64,000 bases of DNA, taken from contig NZ_QMKJ01000002.1 of the NCBI RefSeq assembly GCF_003290085.1, forward strand, positions 806,001 through 870,000. Direction: 5' to 3'. Both the position numbers and the translations under genes were made by a program. Source of the stretch: Aliidiomarina sp. B3213 (lineage in GTDB: Bacteria; Pseudomonadota; Gammaproteobacteria; Enterobacterales; Alteromonadaceae). Of the stretch, positions 56,371-64,000 are shown piece by piece (positions within the stretch are counted from its first letter, which is position 1; each line of letters opens with the position of its first letter). The notes under the pieces were generated by a model. The model was not told where the DNA came from. It did no database searches and was given only the letters and a program-made list of their open reading frames with translations.

Positions 56371-57639
56371 ATGATTCAAGGTACCGACCAACAAGATCAT
56401 ATTATTCAGCGTAAGCCTAAAAGCGCGCTGCGCCGTTACATGCCAAGCGCTGTGGGTATAGTTGCAGCAATAATGTTTGTGATTTTAATTTTTCAGTCAT
56501 TCGGTAAAGGGGCTAATTTAGTTCTCGACCGGGACCAATTGCAATTCGCTACAGTTCAACGCGGCGATTTGATTCGAGACATTTCCGTGCAAGGCCGTAT
56601 TGTTGCTGCGAACGCCCCTACTTTGTATAGCCAAGAGAACGGTCAGGTTCATTTGTTAAAACAGCCCGGTGAGGCTGTTTCAGAGGGTGATTTGCTGGCG
56701 ACGATTACGAGCCCAGCGTTACAGAACGACTTACAGCAACAAGAAGCAGTGCTTGCTGGAATGCGAAGTGACGCTGAACGTGCTGAATTAGAAGCTCGCA
56801 ATCAGCAGTTAGATATGGAGCAGGTTATGAATACTGCGCAGGTTAATTTAATGGCTGCGCAACGAGAGCTGCAACGCGCGCGACAATCTATTGAGCTGGG
56901 TGTTATTCGCCAACTGGATGTTGATATCGCCGAAGATAACTTGATGACGTCTGAGCTTGCATTTGATCACGCTAAACGCAAAGTTGAGTTGGCTGAAGAC
57001 ATGCTTAACTTTGAGCAGAATTCGCGAGCGCAAACAATTCACCGCCAGCAACTCATAGTGGACGAACTACGCCGCAAGGTAGAAGAGCTTAATGTTACCG
57101 CTCCGGTTAATGGTCAATTGGGAACCTGGCTAGTTGAGCAGCAAAGCCATGTTATACCGGGGCAACCCCTGCTTACGGTTATTGATTTAAGCGAGTATGA
57201 GGCTGAATTGTTGATTCAGGAAAGTCATGCGCAAGACCTCATGCCTTCACAACAAGTGGAAATTCAGTTGGGTAATCAGCAACTAAGAGGCTCGATTAGT
57301 TACATAGCCCCTGAAGTGCGCAATAACCAAGTGAGTGCTCGAGTGCGATTCACTGAAGTAGACAATAGCCAGTTGCGTCAAAACCAACGCCTTACCGCAA
57401 GGGTGATTCTGGAGCATAAAACCGATGTGCTGAAAATAGCGCGTGGTGACTTTGTGAGCACGGGCGGTGGTCGGCAGGCATATCAAGTTATAGACAACCA
57501 AGCTGTTCGCAAGCAAGTACAGCTTGGCGCTCTCTCTGTGCAATGGGTCGAAATATTAGACGGCGCAGAAGAAGGAGAACAGTGGGTTATATCAAACCTT
57601 ACCGAATTCAATAATCAAAACAGAGTTAATCTGAATTAA
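56371..57639 (+). CDS. HlyD/MacA-type periplasmic adaptor
   Basis: A 422-residue adaptor with a single N-terminal membrane anchor (SAVGIVAAIMFVILIFQSF, about 26-44). The periplasmic part has a lipoyl half-motif (GQVHLLKQPGEAVSEGDLLATI), a long coiled-coil hairpin (about 110-235), the second lipoyl half (VTAPVNGQLGTWLVEQQSHVIPGQPLLTVI) and a beta-barrel domain. Such adaptors connect an ABC permease to an outer-membrane channel; no TolC homologue is encoded here. It is the first gene of a six-gene operon, 14 bases before the ATPase gene. Confidence 0.88.
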   Translation: MIQGTDQQDHIIQRKPKSALRRYMPSAVGIVAAIMFVILIFQSFGKGANLVLDRDQLQFATVQRGDLIRDISVQGRIVAANAPTLYSQENGQVHLLKQPGEAVSEGDLLATITSPALQNDLQQQEAVLAGMRSDAERAELEARNQQLDMEQVMNTAQVNLMAAQRELQRARQSIELGVIRQLDVDIAEDNLMTSELAFDHAKRKVELAEDMLNFEQNSRAQTIHRQQLIVDELRRKVEELNVTAPVNGQLGTWLVEQQSHVIPGQPLLTVIDLSEYEAELLIQESHAQDLMPSQQVEIQLGNQQLRGSISYIAPEVRNNQVSARVRFTEVDNSQLRQNQRLTARVILEHKTDVLKIARGDFVSTGGGRQAYQVIDNQAVRKQVQLGALSVQWVEILDGAEEGEQWVISNLTEFNNQNRVNLN

Positions 57640-57653
57640 ACAGGAATTGAATC

Positions 57654-58352
57654 ATGATAACGCTAACTAATTTAAGCAAAATTTTTCGTACAGAATTGAT
57701 TGAAACCCATGCTTTGAGAAACGTTAATTTACAAGTGAATGAAGGGGAGTTTGTCGCATTAACCGGACCGTCAGGTTCGGGTAAGTCAACGCTACTTAAT
57801 ATTCTTGGTACTTTAGAAGGCTTTGACGAAGGTGATTACCTTCTCGACGGGAAGTCGGTTAATGGTTTGCCAGACAGCGAATTGTCTAAATTACGTAACC
57901 AGAAAATTGGTTTTATTTTCCAGAGTTTTAATTTAATCAAAGACTTCAGTATATACGACAATATAGAACTGCCTTTGCGCTACCGAGGATTGAAAGCTAA
58001 AGAGCGCAAAGACCGTATAGAAAGTGCATTAGAACTAGTAGGCTTGCAAGCTCGACGCAATTATTTACCGAGTCAGCTTTCAGGTGGGCAACAGCAACGT
58101 GTGGCTATAGCACGTGCAATTGCCGGACAACCTCGTATTCTGCTCGCCGATGAACCGACAGGTAACCTCGACTCTTTAATGGCTCGCCAAGTTATGGAGT
58201 TGCTAGAGCAAATAAATAAGCAAGGTTGTACCATTTTAATGGTGACTCACGACCCCGACCAAGCACGCCGCGCTAGTCGCAATATTCAAATTGTTGACGG
58301 ACAACTTCATGACAGCACCTTGTATGAACCGTTAGCGTCGCAAAGCGCTTAA
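57654..58352 (+). CDS. ABC transporter ATP-binding protein (MacB/LolD type)
   Basis: A 232-residue ATPase with Walker [10 protein letters not shown] (38-46), a Q-loop in FIFQSFNLI, signature [15 protein letters not shown] (142-156) and Walker [14 protein letters not shown] (162-174). The sequence is typical of the mechanotransmission group that includes LolD, FtsE and the MacB ATPase. It works with the two permeases encoded downstream. Confidence 0.93.
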   Translation: MITLTNLSKIFRTELIETHALRNVNLQVNEGEFVALTGPSGSGKSTLLNILGTLEGFDEGDYLLDGKSVNGLPDSELSKLRNQKIGFIFQSFNLIKDFSIYDNIELPLRYRGLKAKERKDRIESALELVGLQARRNYLPSQLSGGQQQRVAIARAIAGQPRILLADEPTGNLDSLMARQVMELLEQINKQGCTILMVTHDPDQARRASRNIQIVDGQLHDSTLYEPLASQSA

Positions 58353-58362
58353 GGGGCAAGTC

Positions 58363-59661
58363 ATGGAACAGTTCATTTACTATTTAAAAGTAAGCTTAAA
58401 AAGCATTAAGCGTGCACCACTACCCTACGCTTTAACTATACTTATTCTAAGTGTGGGCCTGGGTGTGTTTTTCGCGAACGCAACGTTTTACTACCGACTG
58501 AATTCAGACCCGTTACCAGACAAAAGTGACAAATTGTTTTTTCCTATGACGTTAATCACGCCATACGAATGTAATAACTGCTTACCGCCTAGAGTTCTTA
58601 GCTATAGCAATGTGCAAAAGCTATCGAATAGCGGCATTCCCTCAGCTCAAGCCGCTATGTATAGCTCTGCTGGATATGCTCGCTTAACTTTAGAGAACTT
58701 GCCTACACCGGTATCTTTGCGAGTAACACAACGTGACTTTTTTGAGATGTTCGAAGTGCCAATATTGCACGGTACGGTATGGTCAGATGGCAGTGCTGAA
58801 AACCAAGTTTTAGTAACCAAAGCTACGGCGTTGAGTTTGTTTGGGCGTACCGATGTAGTGGGCGAATCAATTTTACTGGATGACATAACCTTCAGTGTTA
58901 TCGGCGTACTTAACGACTGGCAAATGCTACCGCGCTTATATGACGCGAATGGCCGTAACCACCTTAGTGAAGGCGCAGACATCTATTTGCCACTGGAAAC
59001 CGGTTACGATCTGAACTACCTGTCGAATACCAATTCAGTATCTTATGACGATACCGACTATAGGCAATTGGCTACGGAAGGGCGTGCTGGCGCGCTGCAC
59101 CAACTGCAATTTTGGGTGCAGTTGGATACGCCAGCAGATCAACAGCGTTATCAGCAGTTTATGTTAAGACTGGCAGAAGATGAGAAATCTGCTGGAAGAC
59201 ATCCTGCACCTATCAATAATCAGTTAGTTCCTATCACCGAAATCGTGGATTATTTCGGTGATGCTTCTGGTGATATTGAAGCGTTTGCGTTAGTTACCTT
59301 GCTCTTTTTAGTGGTGTGTTTGCTGAACGCTATTCACCTTGCACTAAACCGCTACTTAAGTAATCAATACGAATTTAGCTTACGTCGGGCACTGGGGGCT
59401 AGCCGCAGTCAACTGCAACTTCAAATGCTTGCAGATGTGTTACTCATGACTATTTTCTCGCTAGCTGGAGCTTTGTTGATCGCCTATGCCGGGGTAGTTC
59501 TTATGAACGCATTGCTTCCACAGAATAGTCTATTTTCTAGCTGGGACATTGCATTGATTATTGCGCTTGTAATGGCAGCGCTTATTTGCAGTTATATCGT
59601 TACTTTGTATCCATCTTTGCGCGCTTCTTTTGGCTCATTGAACCAGCAATTAAAGGAATAA
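58363..59661 (+). CDS. FtsX/MacB-type ABC permease, first subunit
   Basis: A 432-residue membrane protein with the MacB topology: one N-terminal helix (ALTILILSVGLGVFFANATFY, about 23-43), a periplasmic domain of about 240 residues, then three helices (ALVTLLFLVVCLLNAIHLAL, LLMTIFSLAGALLIAYAGVVL, IALIIALVMAALICSYIVTLY). The cytoplasmic coupling sequence is FSLRRALGASRSQL. The periplasmic domain carries a CNNC pair (Cys70, Cys73) that could form a disulfide. It follows the ATPase gene by 10 bases. Confidence 0.88.
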   Translation: MEQFIYYLKVSLKSIKRAPLPYALTILILSVGLGVFFANATFYYRLNSDPLPDKSDKLFFPMTLITPYECNNCLPPRVLSYSNVQKLSNSGIPSAQAAMYSSAGYARLTLENLPTPVSLRVTQRDFFEMFEVPILHGTVWSDGSAENQVLVTKATALSLFGRTDVVGESILLDDITFSVIGVLNDWQMLPRLYDANGRNHLSEGADIYLPLETGYDLNYLSNTNSVSYDDTDYRQLATEGRAGALHQLQFWVQLDTPADQQRYQQFMLRLAEDEKSAGRHPAPINNQLVPITEIVDYFGDASGDIEAFALVTLLFLVVCLLNAIHLALNRYLSNQYEFSLRRALGASRSQLQLQMLADVLLMTIFSLAGALLIAYAGVVLMNALLPQNSLFSSWDIALIIALVMAALICSYIVTLYPSLRASFGSLNQQLKE

Positions 59662-59665
59662 ATCC

Positions 59666-60868
59666 ATGTCGTTATCACTTTTACTTAAGGTTATTCTTCA
59701 TCGGAAAATTGTTACTACTCTATTGCTGGTGCAATTAGCGATAACATTGGCTTTGCTTTTAAACAGCATTTTACTTGCTAATCAAACACACCAGCAGCTT
59801 AACCAACCTACAGGTCTCGAGTTGGAAAATACACTTCTGGTTCAATTGAAACCCACGACACCACAGCTTCGACAGCACCCAGCGCTTGAAGATTTAATGC
59901 AACGGCAAATTGATGCCCTGCAGAATATTCCTAATGTTGTTGCCGCTTCATATAGTAACCAAGCACTGCTTACCCAAGGGGGAAGTAACGGAAATCTTTA
60001 CGACGTAGAACGTGAAGACACGTCTAATATTGAAAGCGTTCCTATCTACACCACTTCACCTGAGTTTTTTGATGTACTCAATGTGGAGGTATTGCAGGGA
60101 GAATTACCTAGTTACTCAGACGCTCCAGACGAAAATGGCCACGTAGGCATAGTGTTGACTGAGAGTTTGGCAAAAGCACTTTTTCCTGAGCAAACGTCTT
60201 TTGTTGGCCTTCAGCTTAACCGTGGCCCTGTTCGTGCGGTGGTAAGCGACTTTTATGGCCAACGCAAACGCTCGCCGGGAAATGAAACATTAAATAGCAT
60301 TCAAGTTATTCCACCAGAATCGGTCGACTGGGGTTACACCTTAATACTGAGAACAACGCAGGGGCAGGCTAATAGTGTTCGTGAACAGTTAACTGGTACT
60401 TTGCAGCAAGTAGAACCGAATATTGAAGTCTATTACATTCGCACTTTAGCGGAGCAGCAACGCGAGTTATACAGCAATGAATATGGCTTAGCTTCACTGT
60501 TAGCGATTCTGACGGCGTTGATGTTATTGGTCACCATGATTTCAAGTTACAGCAGCACTCACTTCCATGTATTAAAGCGGAATCAAGAAATCGGTGTGAA
60601 ACGTGCACTGGGTGCCAGCAAAGGTTTAATATTCCTAGAGTTACTAAGTGAAGGCTGGATATGTACTTTAGCTGGGGCAATTCTTGGTGTGGGTTGCGCG
60701 CTGATACTCAATCAATCGTTGTCACAAGTGATTAGCTTGCCCTCTCTTAATTGGTGGCTACCTCTCGTAACCAGTGCAATTTTGTTGCTTTCTGTGACAC
60801 TGGCCACATGGTATCCTGCGGCTATCGCTATTCGAGTGTCTCCGGCCACTGCCACTAAAGCTTTATAG
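59666..60868 (+). CDS. FtsX/MacB-type ABC permease, second subunit
   Basis: A 400-residue paralogue of the preceding gene with the same layout: an N-terminal helix (VTTLLLVQLAITLALLLNSILL), a periplasmic domain, and three C-terminal helices, with the coupling motif EIGVKRALGASKGLIFLELL. It lacks the CxxC pair. Two different FtsX-type subunits imply a heterodimeric permease, as in LolCE. It lies 4 bases after the first permease and 3 bases before the regulator. Confidence 0.88.
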   Translation: MSLSLLLKVILHRKIVTTLLLVQLAITLALLLNSILLANQTHQQLNQPTGLELENTLLVQLKPTTPQLRQHPALEDLMQRQIDALQNIPNVVAASYSNQALLTQGGSNGNLYDVEREDTSNIESVPIYTTSPEFFDVLNVEVLQGELPSYSDAPDENGHVGIVLTESLAKALFPEQTSFVGLQLNRGPVRAVVSDFYGQRKRSPGNETLNSIQVIPPESVDWGYTLILRTTQGQANSVREQLTGTLQQVEPNIEVYYIRTLAEQQRELYSNEYGLASLLAILTALMLLVTMISSYSSTHFHVLKRNQEIGVKRALGASKGLIFLELLSEGWICTLAGAILGVGCALILNQSLSQVISLPSLNWWLPLVTSAILLLSVTLATWYPAAIAIRVSPATATKAL

Positions 60869-60871
60869 AGC

Positions 60872-62197
60872 ATGTTTAATCTATTAGTAATTGATGATAA
60901 CCCAGCTATTTGCCAAGCCCTGCAAACTCTATTTTCATTGCAGGGCTATGATGTACACAGTGCAGATACACCGGAAATGGCATGGCAGATACTGGGGAGT
61001 CAGCCAATTGATTTGATTCTTCAAGACATGAACTTTTCCTCGGGTGAAATGGACGGCGACCAGGGCCGAGCTTTGTTCTATCAATTGCATGAGCAATATC
61101 CAACGGTTCCCATTATATTGATGACCGCCTGGGCTCAGTTAGATATGGTTGTAGAATTGGTGAAAGCAGGCGCAACCGATTATGTTGCAAAGCCTTGGAG
61201 CGATCAGCGCTTACTACTCACCGTTGCCAATGCACTTAAATTCAAACAGTTAAGTGAACAGCAAGCTCGCAGGGACGCAGAGCAAAAAGCTGCATTCAAA
61301 GGTAAAGATTTGTGTGGATTGGTATTTGCCAGTCGCCAGATGCAGCAACTTATGGAAATGACACTGCAATTGGCGCCTGCCAATGCTGCCGTACTTATCA
61401 CAGGGCCAAATGGCGCGGGTAAAGAAGGTATTGCTAACGTGCTGCATGCGAACTCATCGCGCCGTAACAAACCTTTCATTAAAGTAAATATGGGGGCTCT
61501 ACCCGCCGATCTCATGGAAGCTGAATTATTTGGCGCTGAAGCGGGCGCATACAGCGGCGCAAATAAAACTCGTGTTGGTCGATTTGAAGCAGCAGATGGT
61601 GGAACTTTATTTCTCGACGAAATAGGTAATTTACCCCTTTCGGGGCAGGCGAAGTTGTTACGTGTACTTCAAACTGGTGAGTATGAGCGATTGGGTTCAA
61701 GCAATACACGTCGTGTCGATGTGCGGTTAATCAGTGCAACCAATTCAGATTTAGCAGACGCAATTGCACAAGGTCAATTTCGACAAGATTTGTATTACCG
61801 AGTGAATGTCGTTCAGTTGGCTTTACCTGCTTTAGTTGAAAGAACAGATGACATACTCCCGCTGGCACGGCTGTTTCTTAAGGGGGAAAAATCCTTAACA
61901 AAAGAAGCTGAGAAACTGCTACTCAGTTATTCTTGGCCGGGAAATGTGCGTGAACTACAAAATGTTTGTCAGCGCTCCCTTATACTGAGTAAAGGTCGTG
62001 AAATTGCAGCCGCTGAATTGGGTTTACCTGATATTCCGGTAACAGGTAAAAGGGCATTAGACGACATCGACTGTCAAACCATTGAACAAGCATTGTCGCA
62101 GGCAGGTGGAGTAATTTCACGTGCCGCTCAACATCTTGGTATTAGCCGTCAGGCGCTTTATCGACGCATGGAGTTTTACGGCATTGAGACGCCTTAG
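60872..62197 (+). CDS. Sigma-54-dependent response regulator (NtrC family)
   Basis: A 441-residue regulator with three domains. The receiver has acidic Asp8/Asp9 and phospho-acceptor Asp52 (LQDMNF), with Lys in AKPWSD. The AAA+ domain has Walker A GPNGAGKE (178-185), the sigma-54 contact loop GAYSGA (225-230, in place of GAFTGA) and Walker B GGTLFLDE (243-250). The Fis-type helix-turn-helix is AAQHLGISRQALYRRMEFYG at the C-terminus. It likely activates its own operon through the TGTCCG/CGGACA sites. Confidence 0.92.
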   Translation: MFNLLVIDDNPAICQALQTLFSLQGYDVHSADTPEMAWQILGSQPIDLILQDMNFSSGEMDGDQGRALFYQLHEQYPTVPIILMTAWAQLDMVVELVKAGATDYVAKPWSDQRLLLTVANALKFKQLSEQQARRDAEQKAAFKGKDLCGLVFASRQMQQLMEMTLQLAPANAAVLITGPNGAGKEGIANVLHANSSRRNKPFIKVNMGALPADLMEAELFGAEAGAYSGANKTRVGRFEAADGGTLFLDEIGNLPLSGQAKLLRVLQTGEYERLGSSNTRRVDVRLISATNSDLADAIAQGQFRQDLYYRVNVVQLALPALVERTDDILPLARLFLKGEKSLTKEAEKLLLSYSWPGNVRELQNVCQRSLILSKGREIAAAELGLPDIPVTGKRALDDIDCQTIEQALSQAGGVISRAAQHLGISRQALYRRMEFYGIETP

Positions 62198-63521
62198 TTT
62201 GACTTCACTCCGATTTAAACTGAGTACAAAGTATCGGCTTTACTTGCTTTGTGCGTTGCTAACATTTGTAGCTATTGGCATTCAATATATCTACTTCGAC
62301 TTTAAAGGAGTCGAAGTTCCCGCTGTATTTATTATCGCGACCTGCAGTGCCGGCGTATTTTTAGGGGGTTTACTCCGCTGGGCCATACGTCCGTTGTTGA
62401 AGGAAATACAAGCACTTAATTTACATGCACAAAATCTACAAGACGGTAGTTTTAATACGAGTGCAAACCAGCTGAAGATACGTGAATTAGATAATTTAGC
62501 TGAGAGCTTACAAAGCATGTCTAAGCAGCTTCGCCAAGAGCGTGCGGCTTTAAACCAGCGAGAGCTGTTGCTTGATACCATATTACAAAGTAGCCCGCTG
62601 GCCTTAGTGTTAACCGATTCCCGCGATACGATAATTATGAGCAACCCCTCAGCTCGTCAGCTTTTCACTGGGGGACGTGCAATTGACGGCAGTAAACTTG
62701 CTGATGTCAGCTCAACCATAACACCGCTAGAAAACGCAATATGCAAAAAACAGCAAGGTTTATTGCGCTTACCAGACCAAAGTGTTTGGCACCTGTCCAT
62801 TAATCAATTCAAGTTGAACCATAACCAGCACTGGCTTTACTTACTTAAACCTTTAACTCGAGAGATCCAACGTGAAGAGCTAACCGCTTGGAAAAAATTA
62901 TTGAGAGTGATAGGCCATGAGTTAAATAATTCGTTAGCGCCGTTATCGTCTCTAGGCTTTTCTGGTCGTGAAAGAGCTAAGCAATTAGATCAATTCGAGC
63001 TTGCCAACGTATTTGAAACTATTAGTGAGCGGGCGTCCGAGATCAATGAGTTTGTTCAAGCTTATATTCAGTTTGCCAAACTACCTCCGCCAAAAATGAG
63101 CACTATGAATTGGCCGAGATTAATTAATCAGCTCCAAAACTTATATGAATTTGAATTGCTTGGAGACTTACCACAACGGGAATGGCAAGCGGATCCTAAT
63201 CAACTTCACCAGCTACTATTGAATTTGTTGAAAAATGGACACGAGAGTGGGTCTGCGAAAGAGGAAATCACCCTTCAAATTCTCGAAAATCATCATTACT
63301 TGGAAATCGTTTTGCAAGACCGAGGTGGTGGAATGAGTAGCCAGCAACTCCAACATGCGCTCATACCTTTTTACACCACGAAGACTAAAGGCTCAGGTAT
63401 TGGCTTAACGCTTTGTCGTGACATTATCGAAGGACACGGTGGAACTATTAATATACGCAATAAGTCGGGTGGTCTTGAAGTGAGGCTAATATTGCCGATG
63501 CAGTCAGGTAACCAGCAATAG
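62184..63521 (+). CDS. Membrane histidine kinase, partner of the sigma-54 regulator
   Basis: About 445 residues. Two membrane helices (YLLCALLTFVAIGIQYIYF and VPAVFIIATCSAGVFLGGLL) enclose a very short periplasmic loop, so the signal may be sensed in or at the membrane. Then come a HAMP-like linker, a PAS domain (about 125-220), the phospho-acceptor H-box GHELNNSLAPL, an N-box (LLNLLKNGHESG) and G-boxes (DRGGGMS, GSGIGLTL). No ATG is available early; TTG 62184, with GGAG 10 bases upstream inside the regulator's 3' end, is the best start, overlapping that gene by 14 bases. TTG 62199 is an alternative. Confidence 0.88.
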   Translation: MRRLSLTSLRFKLSTKYRLYLLCALLTFVAIGIQYIYFDFKGVEVPAVFIIATCSAGVFLGGLLRWAIRPLLKEIQALNLHAQNLQDGSFNTSANQLKIRELDNLAESLQSMSKQLRQERAALNQRELLLDTILQSSPLALVLTDSRDTIIMSNPSARQLFTGGRAIDGSKLADVSSTITPLENAICKKQQGLLRLPDQSVWHLSINQFKLNHNQHWLYLLKPLTREIQREELTAWKKLLRVIGHELNNSLAPLSSLGFSGRERAKQLDQFELANVFETISERASEINEFVQAYIQFAKLPPPKMSTMNWPRLINQLQNLYEFELLGDLPQREWQADPNQLHQLLLNLLKNGHESGSAKEEITLQILENHHYLEIVLQDRGGGMSSQQLQHALIPFYTTKTKGSGIGLTLCRDIIEGHGGTINIRNKSGGLEVRLILPMQSGNQQ

Positions 63522-63552
63522 AAGACACTCTGTCTCGTGTTGTTTTCAATGA

Positions 63553-63558
63553 TATAAT
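63553..63558 (+). promoter_or_regulatory. Candidate -10 element for mntP
   Basis: A consensus TATAAT 41 bases before mntP in the 77-base gap after the kinase gene. The -35 region (CTGTCT at 17 bases) is poor. Confidence 0.45.
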
Positions 63559-63598
63559 CCCCACCCCAAACGCATAACCCTTTGTACATGGAGTGTTC

Positions 63599-64000
63599 AT
63601 GAGCTTTATTGCCCTAATTCTTATTGCATTTGCAATGTCGACAGACGCGTTTGCAGCGGCAATTGGAAAAGGAACCAAATTGCATAAGCCTACGCTAGTT
63701 TTGGCGTTAAAAACCGGGTTGGTGTTTGGTGTAATTGAAGGTTTAACACCTGTTATTGGTTGGTTTATAGGTCATGCTGCAGCCTCTTATGTTGAAGCAT
63801 TCGACCATTGGATAGCATTTGCTTTGCTTGCCGGTTTGGGTGTGCACATTATTTATGAGGGTTTGCAGCCGGTAGATGACAGTGAGCAGTCCCCTGTTAA
63901 ACGCCAAAGTTTAGGACTTGTTGTGTTAACGGCTGTAGGCACGAGTATTGATGCTATGGCTGTCGGTGTTGGCCTCGCTTTTGTTGAAGTTAATATTGCT
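63599..64000 (+). CDS. mntP: Putative manganese efflux pump MntP, partial
   Basis: The first 134 codons of a gene cut by the window end. The sequence has the MntP repeats: ALILIAFAMSTDAFAAAIGKG near the N-terminus and TAVGTSIDAMAVGVGLAFVE in the second half, each with the conserved Asp in a membrane helix. At least four hydrophobic segments are visible. MntP exports Mn2+ from the cytoplasm. GGAG precedes the ATG. The gap is too short for a full yybP-ykoY manganese riboswitch and none is seen. Confidence 0.92.
   Translation, partial: MSFIALILIAFAMSTDAFAAAIGKGTKLHKPTLVLALKTGLVFGVIEGLTPVIGWFIGHAAASYVEAFDHWIAFALLAGLGVHIIYEGLQPVDDSEQSPVKRQSLGLVVLTAVGTSIDAMAVGVGLAFVEVNIA

Noticed and set aside
63522-63598. 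Manganese (yybP-ykoY) riboswitch before mntP
   Set aside because: The gap is only 77 bases and shows no matching stem-loop structure.

Overview
The window is about 64 kb of the replication-origin neighbourhood of a gammaproteobacterial chromosome. The gene order (yrdD-smg-dprA / def-fmt-rsmB-trkA; gyrB-recF-dnaN-dnaA / rpmH-rnpA-yidD-yidC-mnmE; mioC-oriC-mnmG-rsmG-parA-parB-atp operon-glmU-glmS) is that of Alteromonadales and relatives. A DUF2959 lipoprotein, the fadBA/slt/pepQ/trkH arrangement and a moderate G+C suggest an Idiomarina-, Aliidiomarina- or Alteromonas-like marine bacterium. The genus is inference; no 16S gene is present.

Layout. 1-8.9 kb: translation start and end processing genes (def, fmt), rsmB, dprA, smg, and the Trk potassium system (trkA convergent with trkH; pepQ upstream of trkH). 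8.9-14.5 kb: slt, divergent from the fatty-acid beta-oxidation operon fadBA. 14.5-19.1 kb: tusA, a GNAT acetyltransferase, tag, glyQS. 19.1-25.8 kb: the leftward dnaA-dnaN-recF-gyrB operon, with four perfect ParB-binding palindromes (parS), two of them inside the recF reading frame. 25.8-30.7 kb: rpmH-rnpA-yidD-yidC, an orphan periplasmic binding protein, and mnmE. 30.7-39.1 kb: an accessory block (chrA, DUF2959 lipoprotein, an ArsJ-like MFS exporter, patatin-like lipase, dicarboxylate-type symporter, two small proteins, universal stress protein, SulP transporter) lying between mnmE and the origin. 39.4-44.8 kb: mioC, oriC (39.88-40.32 kb, with DnaA boxes, dense GATC sites and an AT-rich element), mnmG, rsmG, parA, parB. 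44.9-52.1 kb: the complete atpIBEFHAGDC operon ending in a strong terminator. 52.1-56.1 kb: a small outer-membrane beta-barrel-type protein, glmU, glmS and a perfect 17-bp-arm palindrome. 56.2-63.5 kb: an operon for a MacAB/LolCDE-like exporter (adaptor, ATPase, two FtsX-type permeases) plus a sigma-54 response regulator and its histidine kinase, preceded by a -24/-12 promoter and paired TGTCCG/CGGACA operators. The window ends inside mntP.

How it fits together. Most of the window is housekeeping: origin firing (DnaA, oriC, SeqA-type GATC cluster), origin segregation (ParA, ParB, parS), ribosome and membrane-insertion genes, tRNA modification (MnmE with MnmG), ATP synthase and cell-wall precursor supply (GlmU, GlmS). 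The least ordinary part is the self-contained sigma-54 exporter/two-component cassette. Its regulator and kinase are the last two genes of the operon and the likely operator palindromes sit at the usual enhancer distance, so I infer an autoregulated envelope-stress or toxic-peptide response. No insertion sequence, CRISPR array, tRNA or rRNA gene was recognised.
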